Source: Deltaproteobacteria bacterium
GTDB taxonomy: Bacteria > Desulfobacterota > Desulfuromonadia > Geobacterales > Pseudopelobacteraceae
Direction: 5' to 3'
Length of the DNA stretch: 39,630 nt
NCBI GenBank assembly: GCA_019162745.1
Contig: JAFLLC010000177.1
Coordinates: 1 to 39,630 of the forward strand
Below, one piece after another: positions 1 to 8,107 of this stretch. The notes beneath the pieces are model-generated. The model saw only the letters and a list, made by a program, of their open reading frames with translations, was not told where the DNA came from and searched no databases. Position 1 is the stretch's first letter, and every line of letters starts with the position of its first letter. Both the position numbers and the translations under genes were made by a program.

Positions 1-1281
1 GGCCAGCGCCTTGATGCTCTTTTCCCCGGCCACCTCCCCGGCGGCCAGCTTCATGGTCTCGATAGAGGTAAGTTTTTCGCTGCGGGGGAGTCTGGTCAGG
101 ACGACTCCGACGGAGGCGGCATAATTCAGATTCGGATCCTGGTGCAGCGCCTCTTTGGTCAGGGTCGTCTTCGCTTCGCTGCCGATGGCATAGGCGGTGA
201 GGCCGTTCTGCAGCCGGTAGTTGGTGTTGTGGGAAACGTAGCAGATCCGGCAACGGTCAACGATAGGCGCTTCCTCCTTTTCGGAAAGGAACCGGTTGAA
301 TTCGGAGTTGTTGCTGGTGGCGATAATCAGCGAGTCGATCGGCCAACGGTAGCCGTCGATCTCAATGGCCCGGTTCTGGATGACACCGAGATAGACCTGC
401 ACCAGATCCTTCTTGTTCTTGAAGATCTCGTCGGAAAAATGGATGCCTCCCCCGGCGACCCGGGCCAGAGCGCCGCGGCGCAGATCGAAGCGATAGGGAT
501 TGTTGGTGTCGGAGATATGGAGCAAACGCTGGATCGACTCTTCGCCGAGCAGGTCCACCGACGACGAGGTAATTTTGTCCTTGGCCGGATACTTGCCGGT
601 CACGGTGCCGAGACTCTCGCTCATCGGCACCGGAATGATCTCGACAAAGCTTAGCATCCGCTCAAGGTCGCCATCGCAGAACTCGCGGATATCGTTCCAG
701 ATATAGCCGCTGCAGGCCCCCAGAGGACGGTAGTTTTCGTAGAGGAGATCAATGGCTGCATCACCCAGTCCACCCTGTACGGCCAGAAAGGAGCGATTCT
801 CTTCGGCAGCATCGTAAAGGTTCATCGCCAGAATGGCCGGGTCCTCATAGGTCTGGGAATCGATAATATTGATCCTGCCGTAATGCCCCAGCTGTTCCAT
901 GCCACTGAAACGGAAGGTATAGCGGCGGTTCTTCGGCACGGACAGAAAGTCACGGTAGCGGCTGCAGAGAAACTCGACAAAGAAGGTTTTACCGTTGCCC
1001 GGCTCACCGACCAGCACAAAAGCCATCTCCTTGCTGGAGCCCCCTTCGGCGGCATCCTTGACGTACGAAACGAAACTGTTGATCTCGTCGTACATGCCGA
1101 TGGTGTGTTTTTTACCGCTTCTGAACAGATTGAAGTCGTACGTGGTTCTGCCGTTCACCACCACCTTTTCAAACCCGGCGCCAAGAATCATCCTGGCTAC
1201 CGACTGGAAAGCATTCTCGAAAACCCTCTCGCCGACCTTCAGAGCATTAAGATGCCGGCTTAATTTTTCACTGGTAGCCAT
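1..1281 (-). CDS. prkA: PrkA-type serine protein kinase, 3' end cut by window edge
   Basis: Reading the minus strand from the ATG at 1279-1281 gives 427 uninterrupted codons running off the window at position 1. The start is MATSEKLSRH with GGAGG seven bases upstream. A Walker A motif (VGEPGNGKT) lies near residue 90, followed by RFSGMEQLGHYGRI and later HFSDEIFKNKKD and IATSNNSEFNRF, which are AAA+ features typical of PrkA/YeaG proteins (about 640-690 residues in the family, so the kinase-like C-terminal part is missing here). PrkA is a cytoplasmic AAA+ protein with reported serine kinase activity in stress and stationary-phase physiology. In many genomes it is followed by a DUF444 (YeaH) gene and SpoVR, which would lie beyond position 1. 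The neighbouring hsp20 genes fit a stress role, but that link is inferred. Confidence 0.93.
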   Translation of the reverse strand, partial: MATSEKLSRHLNALKVGERVFENAFQSVARMILGAGFEKVVVNGRTTYDFNLFRSGKKHTIGMYDEINSFVSYVKDAAEGGSSKEMAFVLVGEPGNGKTFFVEFLCSRYRDFLSVPKNRRYTFRFSGMEQLGHYGRINIIDSQTYEDPAILAMNLYDAAEENRSFLAVQGGLGDAAIDLLYENYRPLGACSGYIWNDIREFCDGDLERMLSFVEIIPVPMSESLGTVTGKYPAKDKITSSSVDLLGEESIQRLLHISDTNNPYRFDLRRGALARVAGGGIHFSDEIFKNKKDLVQVYLGVIQNRAIEIDGYRWPIDSLIIATSNNSEFNRFLSEKEEAPIVDRCRICYVSHNTNYRLQNGLTAYAIGSEAKTTLTKEALHQDPNLNYAASVGVVLTRLPRSEKLTSIETMKLAAGEVAGEKSIKALA

Positions 1282-1846
1282 CGCGTCCTCCAAATAACTT
1301 GTTTGATCGCGTTGTTCAAAATTAGAGCCATTCAAAAACAGCCCCGGAAATATACTCCGGGGCTGTTCCATAAACGCTGATTGACGCAACGTAGAGAAGC
1401 TTCTTTCTAATCCGTCGGTGAGCGTGCTACTCGGGCCAGACTATACGCTCCGTTATGACCATAGAGCCCGGTGAACCTTCCACAAACTCCCTTTTTCAAG
1501 CGGTTGTTACGCGCCTGGCGGATGAGAATTCGAGCCTTCGGCTTTATCTCACGTGCGTCAATCAGCGCCATGTCTGGAATTTTCTATACACGTTGGTTTC
1601 TCTGCCCAACTGCCAATCTTTTTCCGGGAAGACGCTTCAGGCTTCCTTCTCCATTGATGGCTTGCACACCACGTCTGTACCCTGATTTTTAATCAATCTC
1701 TAATTATCGGCAGAAGCCACAACAGTGTATAAATTTAATTCCAGAACAACTTTTCAAAGAGCACTCACTCCCTGTTTATTGCTTTACGCCAATGTATAGA
1801 TGTGTCAAGTCGGATAGCAGAACACAGAATTCGTATCAGCTACTGA
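1282..1846. other. 565-bp intergenic region between prkA and hsp20
   Basis: No recognisable gene. It holds a strong minus-strand hairpin terminator (1339-1364) and, upstream of it on the same strand, a 54-codon reading frame (1407-1571, beginning MALIDAREIK) that is basic but lacks a good ribosome binding site. I saw no tRNA, tmRNA, RNase P RNA or 4.5S RNA signature. The 1572-1846 part is AT-richer and without clear structure. Confidence 0.6.
1339..1364 (-). terminator. Rho-independent terminator upstream of prkA
   Basis: A perfect 10-bp stem, CAGCCCCGGA pairing with TCCGGGGCTG around a 7-base loop, is followed on the minus strand by TTTTTG. It ends a transcript arriving from the hsp20 side, about 58 bp before the prkA start, so prkA should have its own promoter within 1282-1338, or the hairpin acts as a leader attenuator. 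The hsp20 stop is almost 500 bp upstream. Confidence 0.75.
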
Positions 1847-2350
1847 CTATTCCACGTTAATTTTTCGTGCCTTTTTCTTCGCGGCTTCACTCTTCGGCAT
1901 CCTGATTTCCAGCACACCTTCATTGAACAGGGCGTGGGTTTTATCAATCTGGATTTCAACCGGTAAGCGCAGTTTACGGCAGAAGGATCCAAAAGAGCGT
2001 TCGACCCGGTAGTAATCTTTGCGCTCGGTCTTCTCTTCCGATTTTTTTTCTCCGGAGATCGTAATGACATCGTCAGCAAAATCGATGCTGATCTCATTTT
2101 TATTCATCCCCGGGATTTCCGCCTTGATGATGAGATCATCCCCTTCTTCATACATGTCCACCGATGTGGAAACATCGGAAAAATCCGGGAACCTGAGGCG
2201 GGGCATCCATGATGGCGCCAGGAGTCGCTGCTGAAAAAAATCTTCAAACATCTGCTCCATGTCCTTAAGAGGTGATATATAACGCTGCAATTCATTTTTC
2301 TGCTCACCGCTTGATTTTCTGATCGCTACTTCCTGCTTATCATTTGTCAT
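1847..2350 (-). CDS. Hsp20/alpha-crystallin small heat shock protein
   Basis: The protein has 167 residues. An ATG 15 bases further upstream is in frame but overlaps the ribosome binding site; the start chosen here (MTNDKQEV) has GGAGG eight bases before it. The N-terminal arm has PLKDMEQMFEDFFQQ, and the alpha-crystallin domain runs from about residue 60 (VDMYEEGDDLIIKAEIPGM) to the C-terminal strand with the usual GVLEIRMPK motif. The tail is lysine-rich. Small heat shock proteins form oligomers that hold unfolding proteins for the DnaK/ClpB refolding system. It lies 25 bp downstream of a second hsp20 gene and is probably co-transcribed with it. No CIRCE element and no convincing sigma-32 promoter were found. 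Confidence 0.95.
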   Translation of the reverse strand: MTNDKQEVAIRKSSGEQKNELQRYISPLKDMEQMFEDFFQQRLLAPSWMPRLRFPDFSDVSTSVDMYEEGDDLIIKAEIPGMNKNEISIDFADDVITISGEKKSEEKTERKDYYRVERSFGSFCRKLRLPVEIQIDKTHALFNEGVLEIRMPKSEAAKKKARKINVE

Positions 2351-2375
2351 GGTGTAATCCTCCATTTTATGTCTG

Positions 2376-2861
2376 TTATGTGATAGGAACCTGGTGATGG
2401 CGTGGCCGTTCCGAACCCTGCGGTTTTGGCATCCTGACCGTCAGGATCCCCCCCTTGAGCTCGGCCTTGATCTTGCTGTCCTGTACGTCATACGGCAGCT
2501 GTACACTACGCGTAAAACTGCCGTAGCAGCATTCCGAAAGGTAGCTCCCTTCAGATCCTTTTTGTTCGCGCGAGGCCTTTTTTTCGCCCCGTATCACGAG
2601 CCGACTCCCGACCAGCTCAACCGAGAAGTCATTTTTTTTCAGCCCCGGAACTTCGACCGTAATTATCAACTCATCCGTTGATTCATGCATGTCGAGAGGG
2701 GGACCACCAAGCTGCATGAAAGCGGGGAGCAGGTCAGCGCTCATGCTTTCAAGTGAAGTATTCGCTTTTCTTACCGGTTTGAGCTTGTCCAGGAAATGGC
2801 TTGTTTTGTCTTGCACACGCTCCAGCGTCTCTTTCCACTGTGCTGGTATCAGATTAGGCAT
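2376..2861 (-). CDS. Hsp20/alpha-crystallin small heat shock protein, second copy
   Basis: The protein has 161 residues and starts MPNLIPAQWK, with GGAGGT eight bases before the ATG. The alpha-crystallin domain begins near residue 55 (LDMHESTDELIITVEVPGL), continues through VIRGEKKASREQKG and SYLSECCYGSFTRSVQLP, and ends with GGILTVRMPK. The N-terminal arm differs from that of the downstream copy, and the crystallin domains match mainly in motifs, so the pair is an old duplication and not a recent one. It is the first gene of a likely two-gene chaperone operon. Paired sHsps of different classes often co-assemble; whether these do cannot be read from the sequence. Confidence 0.95.
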   Translation of the reverse strand: MPNLIPAQWKETLERVQDKTSHFLDKLKPVRKANTSLESMSADLLPAFMQLGGPPLDMHESTDELIITVEVPGLKKNDFSVELVGSRLVIRGEKKASREQKGSEGSYLSECCYGSFTRSVQLPYDVQDSKIKAELKGGILTVRMPKPQGSERPRHHQVPIT

Positions 2862-3320
2862 AACTATTACCTCCCAGAATTAGGCACGTCTTTATTACGT
2901 CGCCTTTAACTCTATGAAATATCTAAAATGTGCCGGGTTATATCTGATTTTGTGGAACACTTGACCGACATCAAGTTCAAGATCATCCCGCTCTCCAAAC
3001 ATATTCCTGCGCACCATATTATCCCCCCTCTGGCCGGTTGCTGGCTGATAACATTACAAACTTCATGCCAGACAAAATCAATGAAATAGCTAATCAATAT
3101 GATGTGTTATAGATGTGATGTGTGGCCGGGGGGTGTTAGTTAATTATCGCTGATGGGTGGTGATGGGATGGAAACTGACGTAACAAGGCATCTTGTGATA
3201 ATTTTTTCGAAGGTAATTATTTTACATCAAAGCAGAATAGTTAACATGTCTACTTTCTGAGTGTTGTGACGCTCTACGGATACGTTACGAGAGAAGAACC
3301 ATGCAACTACCGGGTAGAGC
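2862..3320. other. 459-bp intergenic region upstream of hsp20 and downstream of gluQRS
   Basis: No gene is supported. The hsp20 promoter should lie here. The only clear structure is the inverted repeat ACTTGA-CCGACA-TCAAGT at 2959-2976, about 100 bp before the hsp20 start. The stretch 3110-3180 is rich in GGTGATG-like words without an open frame. No obvious terminator follows the gluQRS stop at 3321. Confidence 0.55.
2959..2976 (-). promoter_or_regulatory. Inverted repeat upstream of the hsp20 pair
   Basis: The arms ACTTGA and TCAAGT are perfect 6-bp inverted copies around a 6-base spacer, in the only intergenic space upstream of the hsp20 pair. Read on the minus strand it includes CTTGA, as in heat-shock -35 elements, but no matching sigma-32 -10 sequence follows. 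It could be a repressor site; this is a guess from position. Confidence 0.25.
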
Positions 3321-4262
3321 TTAGAACACCAGAGTGCCCCCATGAGCGGGAAGCCGGAGGGGATCAAAATGGGTAACACCCCACTGAAGAATGTCGCTGC
3401 ACGAACATTCGACAAGATCCGGGGCGGGAGTTAAGCCGAGGAAACGGAGGGCTGCCAGCAGCAGTGTCTGCTCCCTGCCGGCCAGATTGCTGAGTCCATG
3501 TGAAAGCAGATGGTCGCGTTTACTCAGCTTTGAGCCATCTCCTCCGGTCACTAGCGGCAGATGGCAATACTCCGGCTGCGGAAAACCGAGAAGGCGCTGC
3601 AGATAAATCTGACGCGGTGTTGAGCTAAGCAGATCCTCTCCTCGCACCACCTGATTCACTCCTGCGGCATAATCATCGACAACAACCGCCAGCTGATAGG
3701 CAAACTCCCCGTCGCCGCGTCTCACGATAAAATCTCCGGAGACTGAGGGTAGCTTCTGACAGAGGCGTCCACTCCTCAGGTCGTAAAAACAGATCTCTTC
3801 CTCCGGCACTCTGACCCGCCAGGAACGTATGGGGGGATCCCCCTTCGCTCCTTCCTTCATCCCATCCCGACAGCTGCCGTGGTATGGTACACCATCATCG
3901 CCGGAATGAGGCGCTGAAGCGCTTCGGGCAATCTCCTTGCGAGAGCAGCGGCATGGGTAGATCACACCGCCGCGCTGCAGCGTTTCAAAAGCCCGCAGAT
4001 ACTCTCCAAGATTCCTGCTTTGGCAAGCAACTTCACCATCCCAGAGCAGGCCGAACGACTCCAGAGCGCGCATGATGTCATCAGCCATGCCGGGCAGCTG
4101 ACGCTGTGTATCGAGGTCGTCGAGGCGCAACAGCCACCGTCCGCCGGACTGCTTCGCCATCAGATAGCTCCCGACCGCCGCCACCAGCGAGCCGGTGTGA
4201 AGTGCACCGGTCGGAGAGGGCGCAAAGCGGCCGACAACCTGATGGTGAGAGCTGTTAACCAT
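3321..4262 (-). CDS. gluQRS: Glutamyl-Q tRNA(Asp) synthetase
   Basis: The protein has 313 residues from the ATG at 4262 (MVNSSHHQ; GGGAG close upstream). An in-frame ATG at 4298 lies inside the upstream gene and has no binding site. This is the truncated GluRS paralogue that attaches glutamate to queuosine in the anticodon of tRNA-Asp. It shows GRFAPSPTGALHTGSL (HIGH-type signature), RLDDLDTQR, a zinc-site pattern CRCSRKE...SCR near residues 105-135, VRGEDLLSSTPRQ, and GDGSKLSKRD (KMSKS-type loop). The anticodon-binding half of GluRS is absent, as expected. It sits 14 bp downstream of ppnP and is probably co-transcribed with it. The stretch after SCR (DGMKEGAKGDPPI) is a few residues longer than usual. 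Confidence 0.95.
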   Translation of the reverse strand: MVNSSHHQVVGRFAPSPTGALHTGSLVAAVGSYLMAKQSGGRWLLRLDDLDTQRQLPGMADDIMRALESFGLLWDGEVACQSRNLGEYLRAFETLQRGGVIYPCRCSRKEIARSASAPHSGDDGVPYHGSCRDGMKEGAKGDPPIRSWRVRVPEEEICFYDLRSGRLCQKLPSVSGDFIVRRGDGEFAYQLAVVVDDYAAGVNQVVRGEDLLSSTPRQIYLQRLLGFPQPEYCHLPLVTGGDGSKLSKRDHLLSHGLSNLAGREQTLLLAALRFLGLTPAPDLVECSCSDILQWGVTHFDPLRLPAHGGTLVF

Positions 4263-4276
4263 AGATCTCCCGACGG

Positions 4277-4591
4277 TCAGCTGACATAGGAACAGCAATA
4301 ATCTGTTGCGGCTGCAACCTTCATCAGAAAGACGGAATCAGCCGGCACGCTAAAGGCTTCGCCACCAGCCACTTTCTTCCACTCGTGCTCTCCCTTTATC
4401 TGCCACTCCAGCCCTCCGGAGAGAATCTCCATGATTTCAGCGGCACCGGTGGAGAATTCATACTCTCCCGTCTGCATGACCCCGAGCGTTTTTTTGCTGC
4501 CGTCAGCAAACAGTACCGAATAGCTGACGACCTGACCGCCAAAATAGATATTGGCCTTCTTGATAACGGTGACGTTATTGAACTCTGACAT
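4277..4591 (-). CDS. ppnP: Pyrimidine/purine nucleoside phosphorylase, PpnP/YaiE family
   Basis: The protein has 104 residues, close to the 94 of the E. coli protein, and starts MSEFNNV with GAGGAG before the ATG. It is a small cupin-fold protein (formerly DUF1255) that phosphorolyses several nucleosides into base plus ribose-1-phosphate. Family-like features are NIYFGGQVVSYSVLF, KKTLGVMQTGEYEFSTG, EIMEILSGGLEWQI, GGEAFSVPADSVFLMKV and the C-terminal TDYCCSY. A promoter lies just upstream (4624-4653), and gluQRS follows within 14 bp. Confidence 0.92.
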   Translation of the reverse strand: MSEFNNVTVIKKANIYFGGQVVSYSVLFADGSKKTLGVMQTGEYEFSTGAAEIMEILSGGLEWQIKGEHEWKKVAGGEAFSVPADSVFLMKVAAATDYCCSYVS

Positions 4592-4623
4592 TTTTCCTCC
4601 TCGCTGTTGATATTCTGCGGCAC

Positions 4624-4653
4624 CTTATACCTGTTTCGGGTGGTGTGAGGCAA
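4624..4653 (-). promoter_or_regulatory. Sigma-70 type promoter for ppnP-gluQRS
   Basis: On the minus strand TTGCCT (4648-4653) is followed after 18 bases by TATAAG (4624-4629), about 32 bp before the ppnP start. The -35 box touches the T-run of the terminator of the upstream gene, so one unit ends where the next begins. Confidence 0.55.
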
Positions 4654-4687
4654 ATAAAAAAACCTGCAGGATTTCTCCGGCAGGTTT
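4654..4687 (-). terminator. Rho-independent terminator of the glycine-zipper gene
   Basis: AAACCTGC (4660-4667) pairs with GCAGGTTT (4680-4687); GGA/TCC extends the stem inward past one mismatch. On the minus strand it is followed by TTTTTTATT. It lies 28 bp after the stop of the gene at 4716-5108. Confidence 0.8.
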
Positions 4688-4715
4688 CATTGCGGTTGAA
4701 CTTATAGTATCAGAA

Positions 4716-5108
4716 TTAGTTGAATGTGCCCCGGATCAGATCGGCTCTCCAGGCAACCGTACTCCTCCCTGATGAAGGCGAAACGATCAGCTCGGGGGTG
4801 ACCGTCGGAAATGCAATCTTAACGCGGCCATTCTCGACTTCGGCAAATGCGCGGGCCGATTTGGCTAATCCATAAGCTGTGCCGACCAGAACGCCCGATG
4901 CGGCGCCATATGCTATATAATTGAGGTGGTCGCCCGGCTTATTTGTAAAAATCATCAGAGCTCCGCCAACGAGCCCGCCGATTGCGGCTCCGTAAAAAGC
5001 ATCCGTGAAAACTTCCTTGATCGTATCATCTGCGGCAAACGCCGAAGAAGTGGTCGTTAAAAGAACCGCCAGCGTCATGATAGCAACAAGTTTTTTAAAC
5101 GGTTTCAT
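4716..5108 (-). CDS. Exported glycine-zipper-like protein, function unknown
   Basis: The protein has 130 residues. A signal peptide is clear: MKPFKKL, then the hydrophobic run VAIMTLAVLLTT and a SSAFAA cleavage site near residue 25. The mature part holds two small-residue helices, FYGAAIGGLVGGALMIF and YIAYGAASGVLVGTAYGLA, with Gly/Ala spacing typical of glycine-zipper helices that pack in or against membranes. The last 45 residues look like beta strands. No lipobox was seen. It is a single-gene unit with its own terminator. I do not recognise a named family, so periplasmic or membrane-associated is as far as the sequence supports. Confidence 0.85.
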   Translation of the reverse strand: MKPFKKLVAIMTLAVLLTTTSSAFAADDTIKEVFTDAFYGAAIGGLVGGALMIFTNKPGDHLNYIAYGAASGVLVGTAYGLAKSARAFAEVENGRVKIAFPTVTPELIVSPSSGRSTVAWRADLIRGTFN

Positions 5109-5221
5109 AGCGCCTCATTTTAATATCGATTATTGAATTCCTACGTTAATTAATAACATGCAGCAGAGCATCCCGTCAAGCCGGTTTTTTACAACTATTC
5201 GATTTTATTGATATTGCCGTA

Positions 5222-7876
5222 TTATTTGTTGCGGTCATGCATCATGGATCGTACCAAGTTCTCTTCTTCATCCCGGCTGCCGGTTTCACCATCAAGCCGC
5301 GCCTGCAGCAGTCGCTCCTTGATGCTTCCGAACAGCGGGCCGGGCTCGAGTCCGAGTCCAAGCAGGTCCTCGCCGTCCAGAAAGGGGGCAACAGTGCGCA
5401 GCCTTGTCAGATAGTGCGACACAAAGCGTCTGACCTGTTCACTGCTGGCCCGGGCCGCTATGTACAGCAGCATCTCCAGCGTGAAGCCGCTGAACCAGAG
5501 ATACAGCTGACTGTTGCGTACTTCAGGCGTCTGTTTCAGGCGCCGCTTGATCGCATTCAGAGTTGTGGACACCAGGTGGCGCTGGCTGCAGAGCCTGGCG
5601 GCAAGCCTGCCGGGGATGGCAAGACGGCTGCAGGCATCGCGGAACTCATCCGGTTTCAGGGCATCACATAACGCAAGGAAGTATACCTGCCACGGTTCAC
5701 AACGGTCCTCCAGATAGAGCAGCCGGAACCAGGCCATCACCTGTCCCGTTTCCTGCAGCACCCGCTCCGTGTCCGGCACCAGTTTGAGCGCGGGGTGAAT
5801 GAACGGAAGAAGACCCAGGGAAGCGATACGCATAATGGCTCCTGACGGCTCCTTTTCGCGCATGATCTGCACCAGTTCGCTCAGCAGACGCTCCCCTCCC
5901 AGTTTGTCAAGCAGATGCATCCGTACTGCGCTTCGCATCAGGTTTTCGGTATGCGGGGCGACGTGAAAACCGAGGCGCTGCTCAAAACGAATCGCCCGGA
6001 ACACGCGAGTCGGGTCCTCGACAAACGACAGGTTGTGCAGCACCCTGACGACCTTTTCCTGGAGGTCCTGCTGGCCGCCGAAATGATCGGTCAGAGAGCC
6101 AAAACGGTCGCTGTTGATACAAATCGCCAGCGTGTTGACCGTGAAATCACGCCGGTACAGGTCATGCCGGAGCGAAGCCCGCTCGACCGTTGGCAGGGCA
6201 CCGGGGGATTCGTAGTATTCGAGGCGGGTGCTGGCCACATCGATCTTGCGCCCATCCGGCAGAACCAGCACCGCCGTGCCGAATTTCTGGTGACTCCGCA
6301 CCCTGCCGCCATGAATTTCGGCAAAACGTTCCGCGAAGAAAATGCCATCCCCTTCGACGGTGACATCAATATCCAGGTTGTCTATCCCCAGCAGCAGGTC
6401 GCGCACAAAACCGCCGACAACATAGATGGAGAGGCCTAAGCCGTCACCGACATCACCCAACTTATGCAGGGTCTCGCGGATTTCTGTTGAAAGCTGTTTG
6501 CCCAGCAATCCAGCTACCGAACGGGTTCGGGTCGGGATCTCCAGGGAGTCAAGGTCATAGAATGCGCCGCTCTGACCGCGTCTTCCACCGTAAATGTGAC
6601 GCATCAGGTCGGTCCGGGTCACCGCGCCGATCAGTTCTGCCCCTTTGAAAACCGGTACGAAGCGGCGATTGCTGGTCACCATGTAGGCCTGAATATCGGT
6701 TATGGGGGTCTCAGCGGTTGCAGAGAGGTATTCGGTATGCATGAAGTCCGTCACCGGCGATTCGCCCAACATGTGGTGCAGCGCCTTCTCGACGGTCTTG
6801 CGCGAGATGACGCCGACTATCGCTCCTCCGCTCATAACAGGCATGGCGTTGCAATTGTAGCGTGTCAGCAGTTCGCGGGCCCCGGTAATGCTGACCGAGT
6901 CCGGCATCGTCTTGACCGGGGCCGACATGATGCACCCCGCAGTCGCCTCTCCCCTGATTGAAAGATGCAGCAGGCCGTCAAGTGTCTCCAGCACCTGTTT
7001 CAGCGTCCGGTCATGAACGACAGCCGAAGCGGCGGTGGCATGCCCCCCACCCTGGAACCCCTTCATGATCTGGCCGGCATTTATTTCGGGGATATGGCTG
7101 CGGGCCACGAGGTAGACGCTGTCTTCCATCGCCACCGCTATAAACAGTGCGTCCATGTTTTCCATGTCACGCATCAGGTGGGCCAGTGAAGCGATATCAC
7201 CGATGTAATGATCGCAGGAAGCGTATGCCACCGATATGGCGATTCCATTCACCGAACTGGTCTTGAGGGTCGTCAGCAGCTGTTTCAAAAGCCCCATCTG
7301 CGCCTTGGTCAGCTCCGGCGTCAGCGCATCACTGACGACGTTGAGCCGGGCTCCCTGTCCGAGAAGCCACCCGGCGACACGGTAATCCTCCGGCGTTGCC
7401 GACGCAAACAGCAGCCGCCCGGTGTCTTCATGGATCCCGAGCATGATCAGAGTAGCCTCTTCGGGAGTCAACCTGACGCCCTCTTCAATCAGTCTGGCCC
7501 CGAGGAGGGTCGAGGCGGAGCCGTAGACGGCGATTTCTCCGCCGGTCGGGAGGATACTCTCCTCCGTCACCGGGTGATGGTCGTAGATGTGAATTTCCAG
7601 GCCAGGTATGTCCAGAATCCCGGCGAAGCGGCCGATGCGGGCTGCCTGCTGGCAATCGACGATGATCAGGCGGGTGATTGATTCGAGATTGATCTCTTTG
7701 GCGCGGGTAACGTGCGGCAGGTAGTCAGGATGGCGCTGGATGAAATCGCGTACCCCCTTCTCCTGCGACCCGGAAAAAGAGAGCAGGGCGCCGGGATAGA
7801 GCCGGAGGGCCGCTGTCATGGCGCCCAGGCAGTCAAAGTCGGCATTCGTATGGGTAGTGATAACTTCCATGATCAT
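5222..7876 (-). CDS. DHH-CBS-CBS-tRNA nucleotidyltransferase/poly(A) polymerase fusion
   Basis: The protein has 884 residues. Residues 1-300 form a DHH phosphoesterase: NADFDCLG (D13, D15), VDCQQ (D74), YDHHP (99-101), HEDTG (D151) and a DHHA1 motif GGGHATAAS (277-285). Two CBS domains follow (about 314-370 and 374-430). Residues 470-884 are a class II nucleotidyltransferase: VVGGFVRDLLLG (486-497), LDIDVTVEGDG with D502/D504, RRDFTVNTLA and EDPTRVFRAIRFEQRLG. In bacteria with separate CC- and A-adding enzymes, proteins of this architecture are generally assigned to A addition at tRNA 3' ends. The DHH part may add phosphoesterase or nuclease activity and the CBS pair may sense adenine nucleotides. 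The ATG six bases downstream (MEVITTH) is an equally possible start; neither has a strong binding site. Confidence 0.92.
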   Translation of the reverse strand: MIMEVITTHTNADFDCLGAMTAALRLYPGALLSFSGSQEKGVRDFIQRHPDYLPHVTRAKEINLESITRLIIVDCQQAARIGRFAGILDIPGLEIHIYDHHPVTEESILPTGGEIAVYGSASTLLGARLIEEGVRLTPEEATLIMLGIHEDTGRLLFASATPEDYRVAGWLLGQGARLNVVSDALTPELTKAQMGLLKQLLTTLKTSSVNGIAISVAYASCDHYIGDIASLAHLMRDMENMDALFIAVAMEDSVYLVARSHIPEINAGQIMKGFQGGGHATAASAVVHDRTLKQVLETLDGLLHLSIRGEATAGCIMSAPVKTMPDSVSITGARELLTRYNCNAMPVMSGGAIVGVISRKTVEKALHHMLGESPVTDFMHTEYLSATAETPITDIQAYMVTSNRRFVPVFKGAELIGAVTRTDLMRHIYGGRRGQSGAFYDLDSLEIPTRTRSVAGLLGKQLSTEIRETLHKLGDVGDGLGLSIYVVGGFVRDLLLGIDNLDIDVTVEGDGIFFAERFAEIHGGRVRSHQKFGTAVLVLPDGRKIDVASTRLEYYESPGALPTVERASLRHDLYRRDFTVNTLAICINSDRFGSLTDHFGGQQDLQEKVVRVLHNLSFVEDPTRVFRAIRFEQRLGFHVAPHTENLMRSAVRMHLLDKLGGERLLSELVQIMREKEPSGAIMRIASLGLLPFIHPALKLVPDTERVLQETGQVMAWFRLLYLEDRCEPWQVYFLALCDALKPDEFRDACSRLAIPGRLAARLCSQRHLVSTTLNAIKRRLKQTPEVRNSQLYLWFSGFTLEMLLYIAARASSEQVRRFVSHYLTRLRTVAPFLDGEDLLGLGLEPGPLFGSIKERLLQARLDGETGSRDEEENLVRSMMHDRNK

Positions 7877-8107
7877 CCGGGTGGCTAGGTAAAATAGTGG
7901 TGGTTTATCTTTTTAGAAAGTGTATGCCGCATTTTGATGCGGATTAACCGCAGGTGAATTGTAACCATGCAGCGCCACCATTTGCAATCATAACATGAAT
8001 AACGCTTTTATTTGCCTTTGGTTCGGTATTTTCTCTGTGGTAGAATACGGCCCCTGTCACCTGCTTTTATCTATGACCGGTCAGATTTCTGAATGAGGGA
8101 GGAAAAC
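7877..8107. promoter_or_regulatory. Divergent intergenic region with putative acuI promoter
   Basis: This 231-bp space separates the minus-strand fusion gene from the plus-strand reductase. On plus, TTGGTT (8018-8023), a 17-base spacer and TAGAAT (8041-8046) form a plausible promoter about 60 bp before the reductase start. A small perfect hairpin, CCGCAT-TTTG-ATGCGG, lies at 7927-7942. Confidence 0.4.

Noticed and set aside
1441-1692. Plus-strand frames that might suggest a transposase remnant
   Set aside because: No catalytic motif, no terminal inverted repeats and no similarity I can name; the region stays unassigned.
1757-1775. GAGCACTCACTC resembling part of a CIRCE element near the hsp20 genes
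   Set aside because: Only one half-site is present, the matching GAGTGCTAA arm is absent, and it lies downstream of the hsp20 genes, not upstream.
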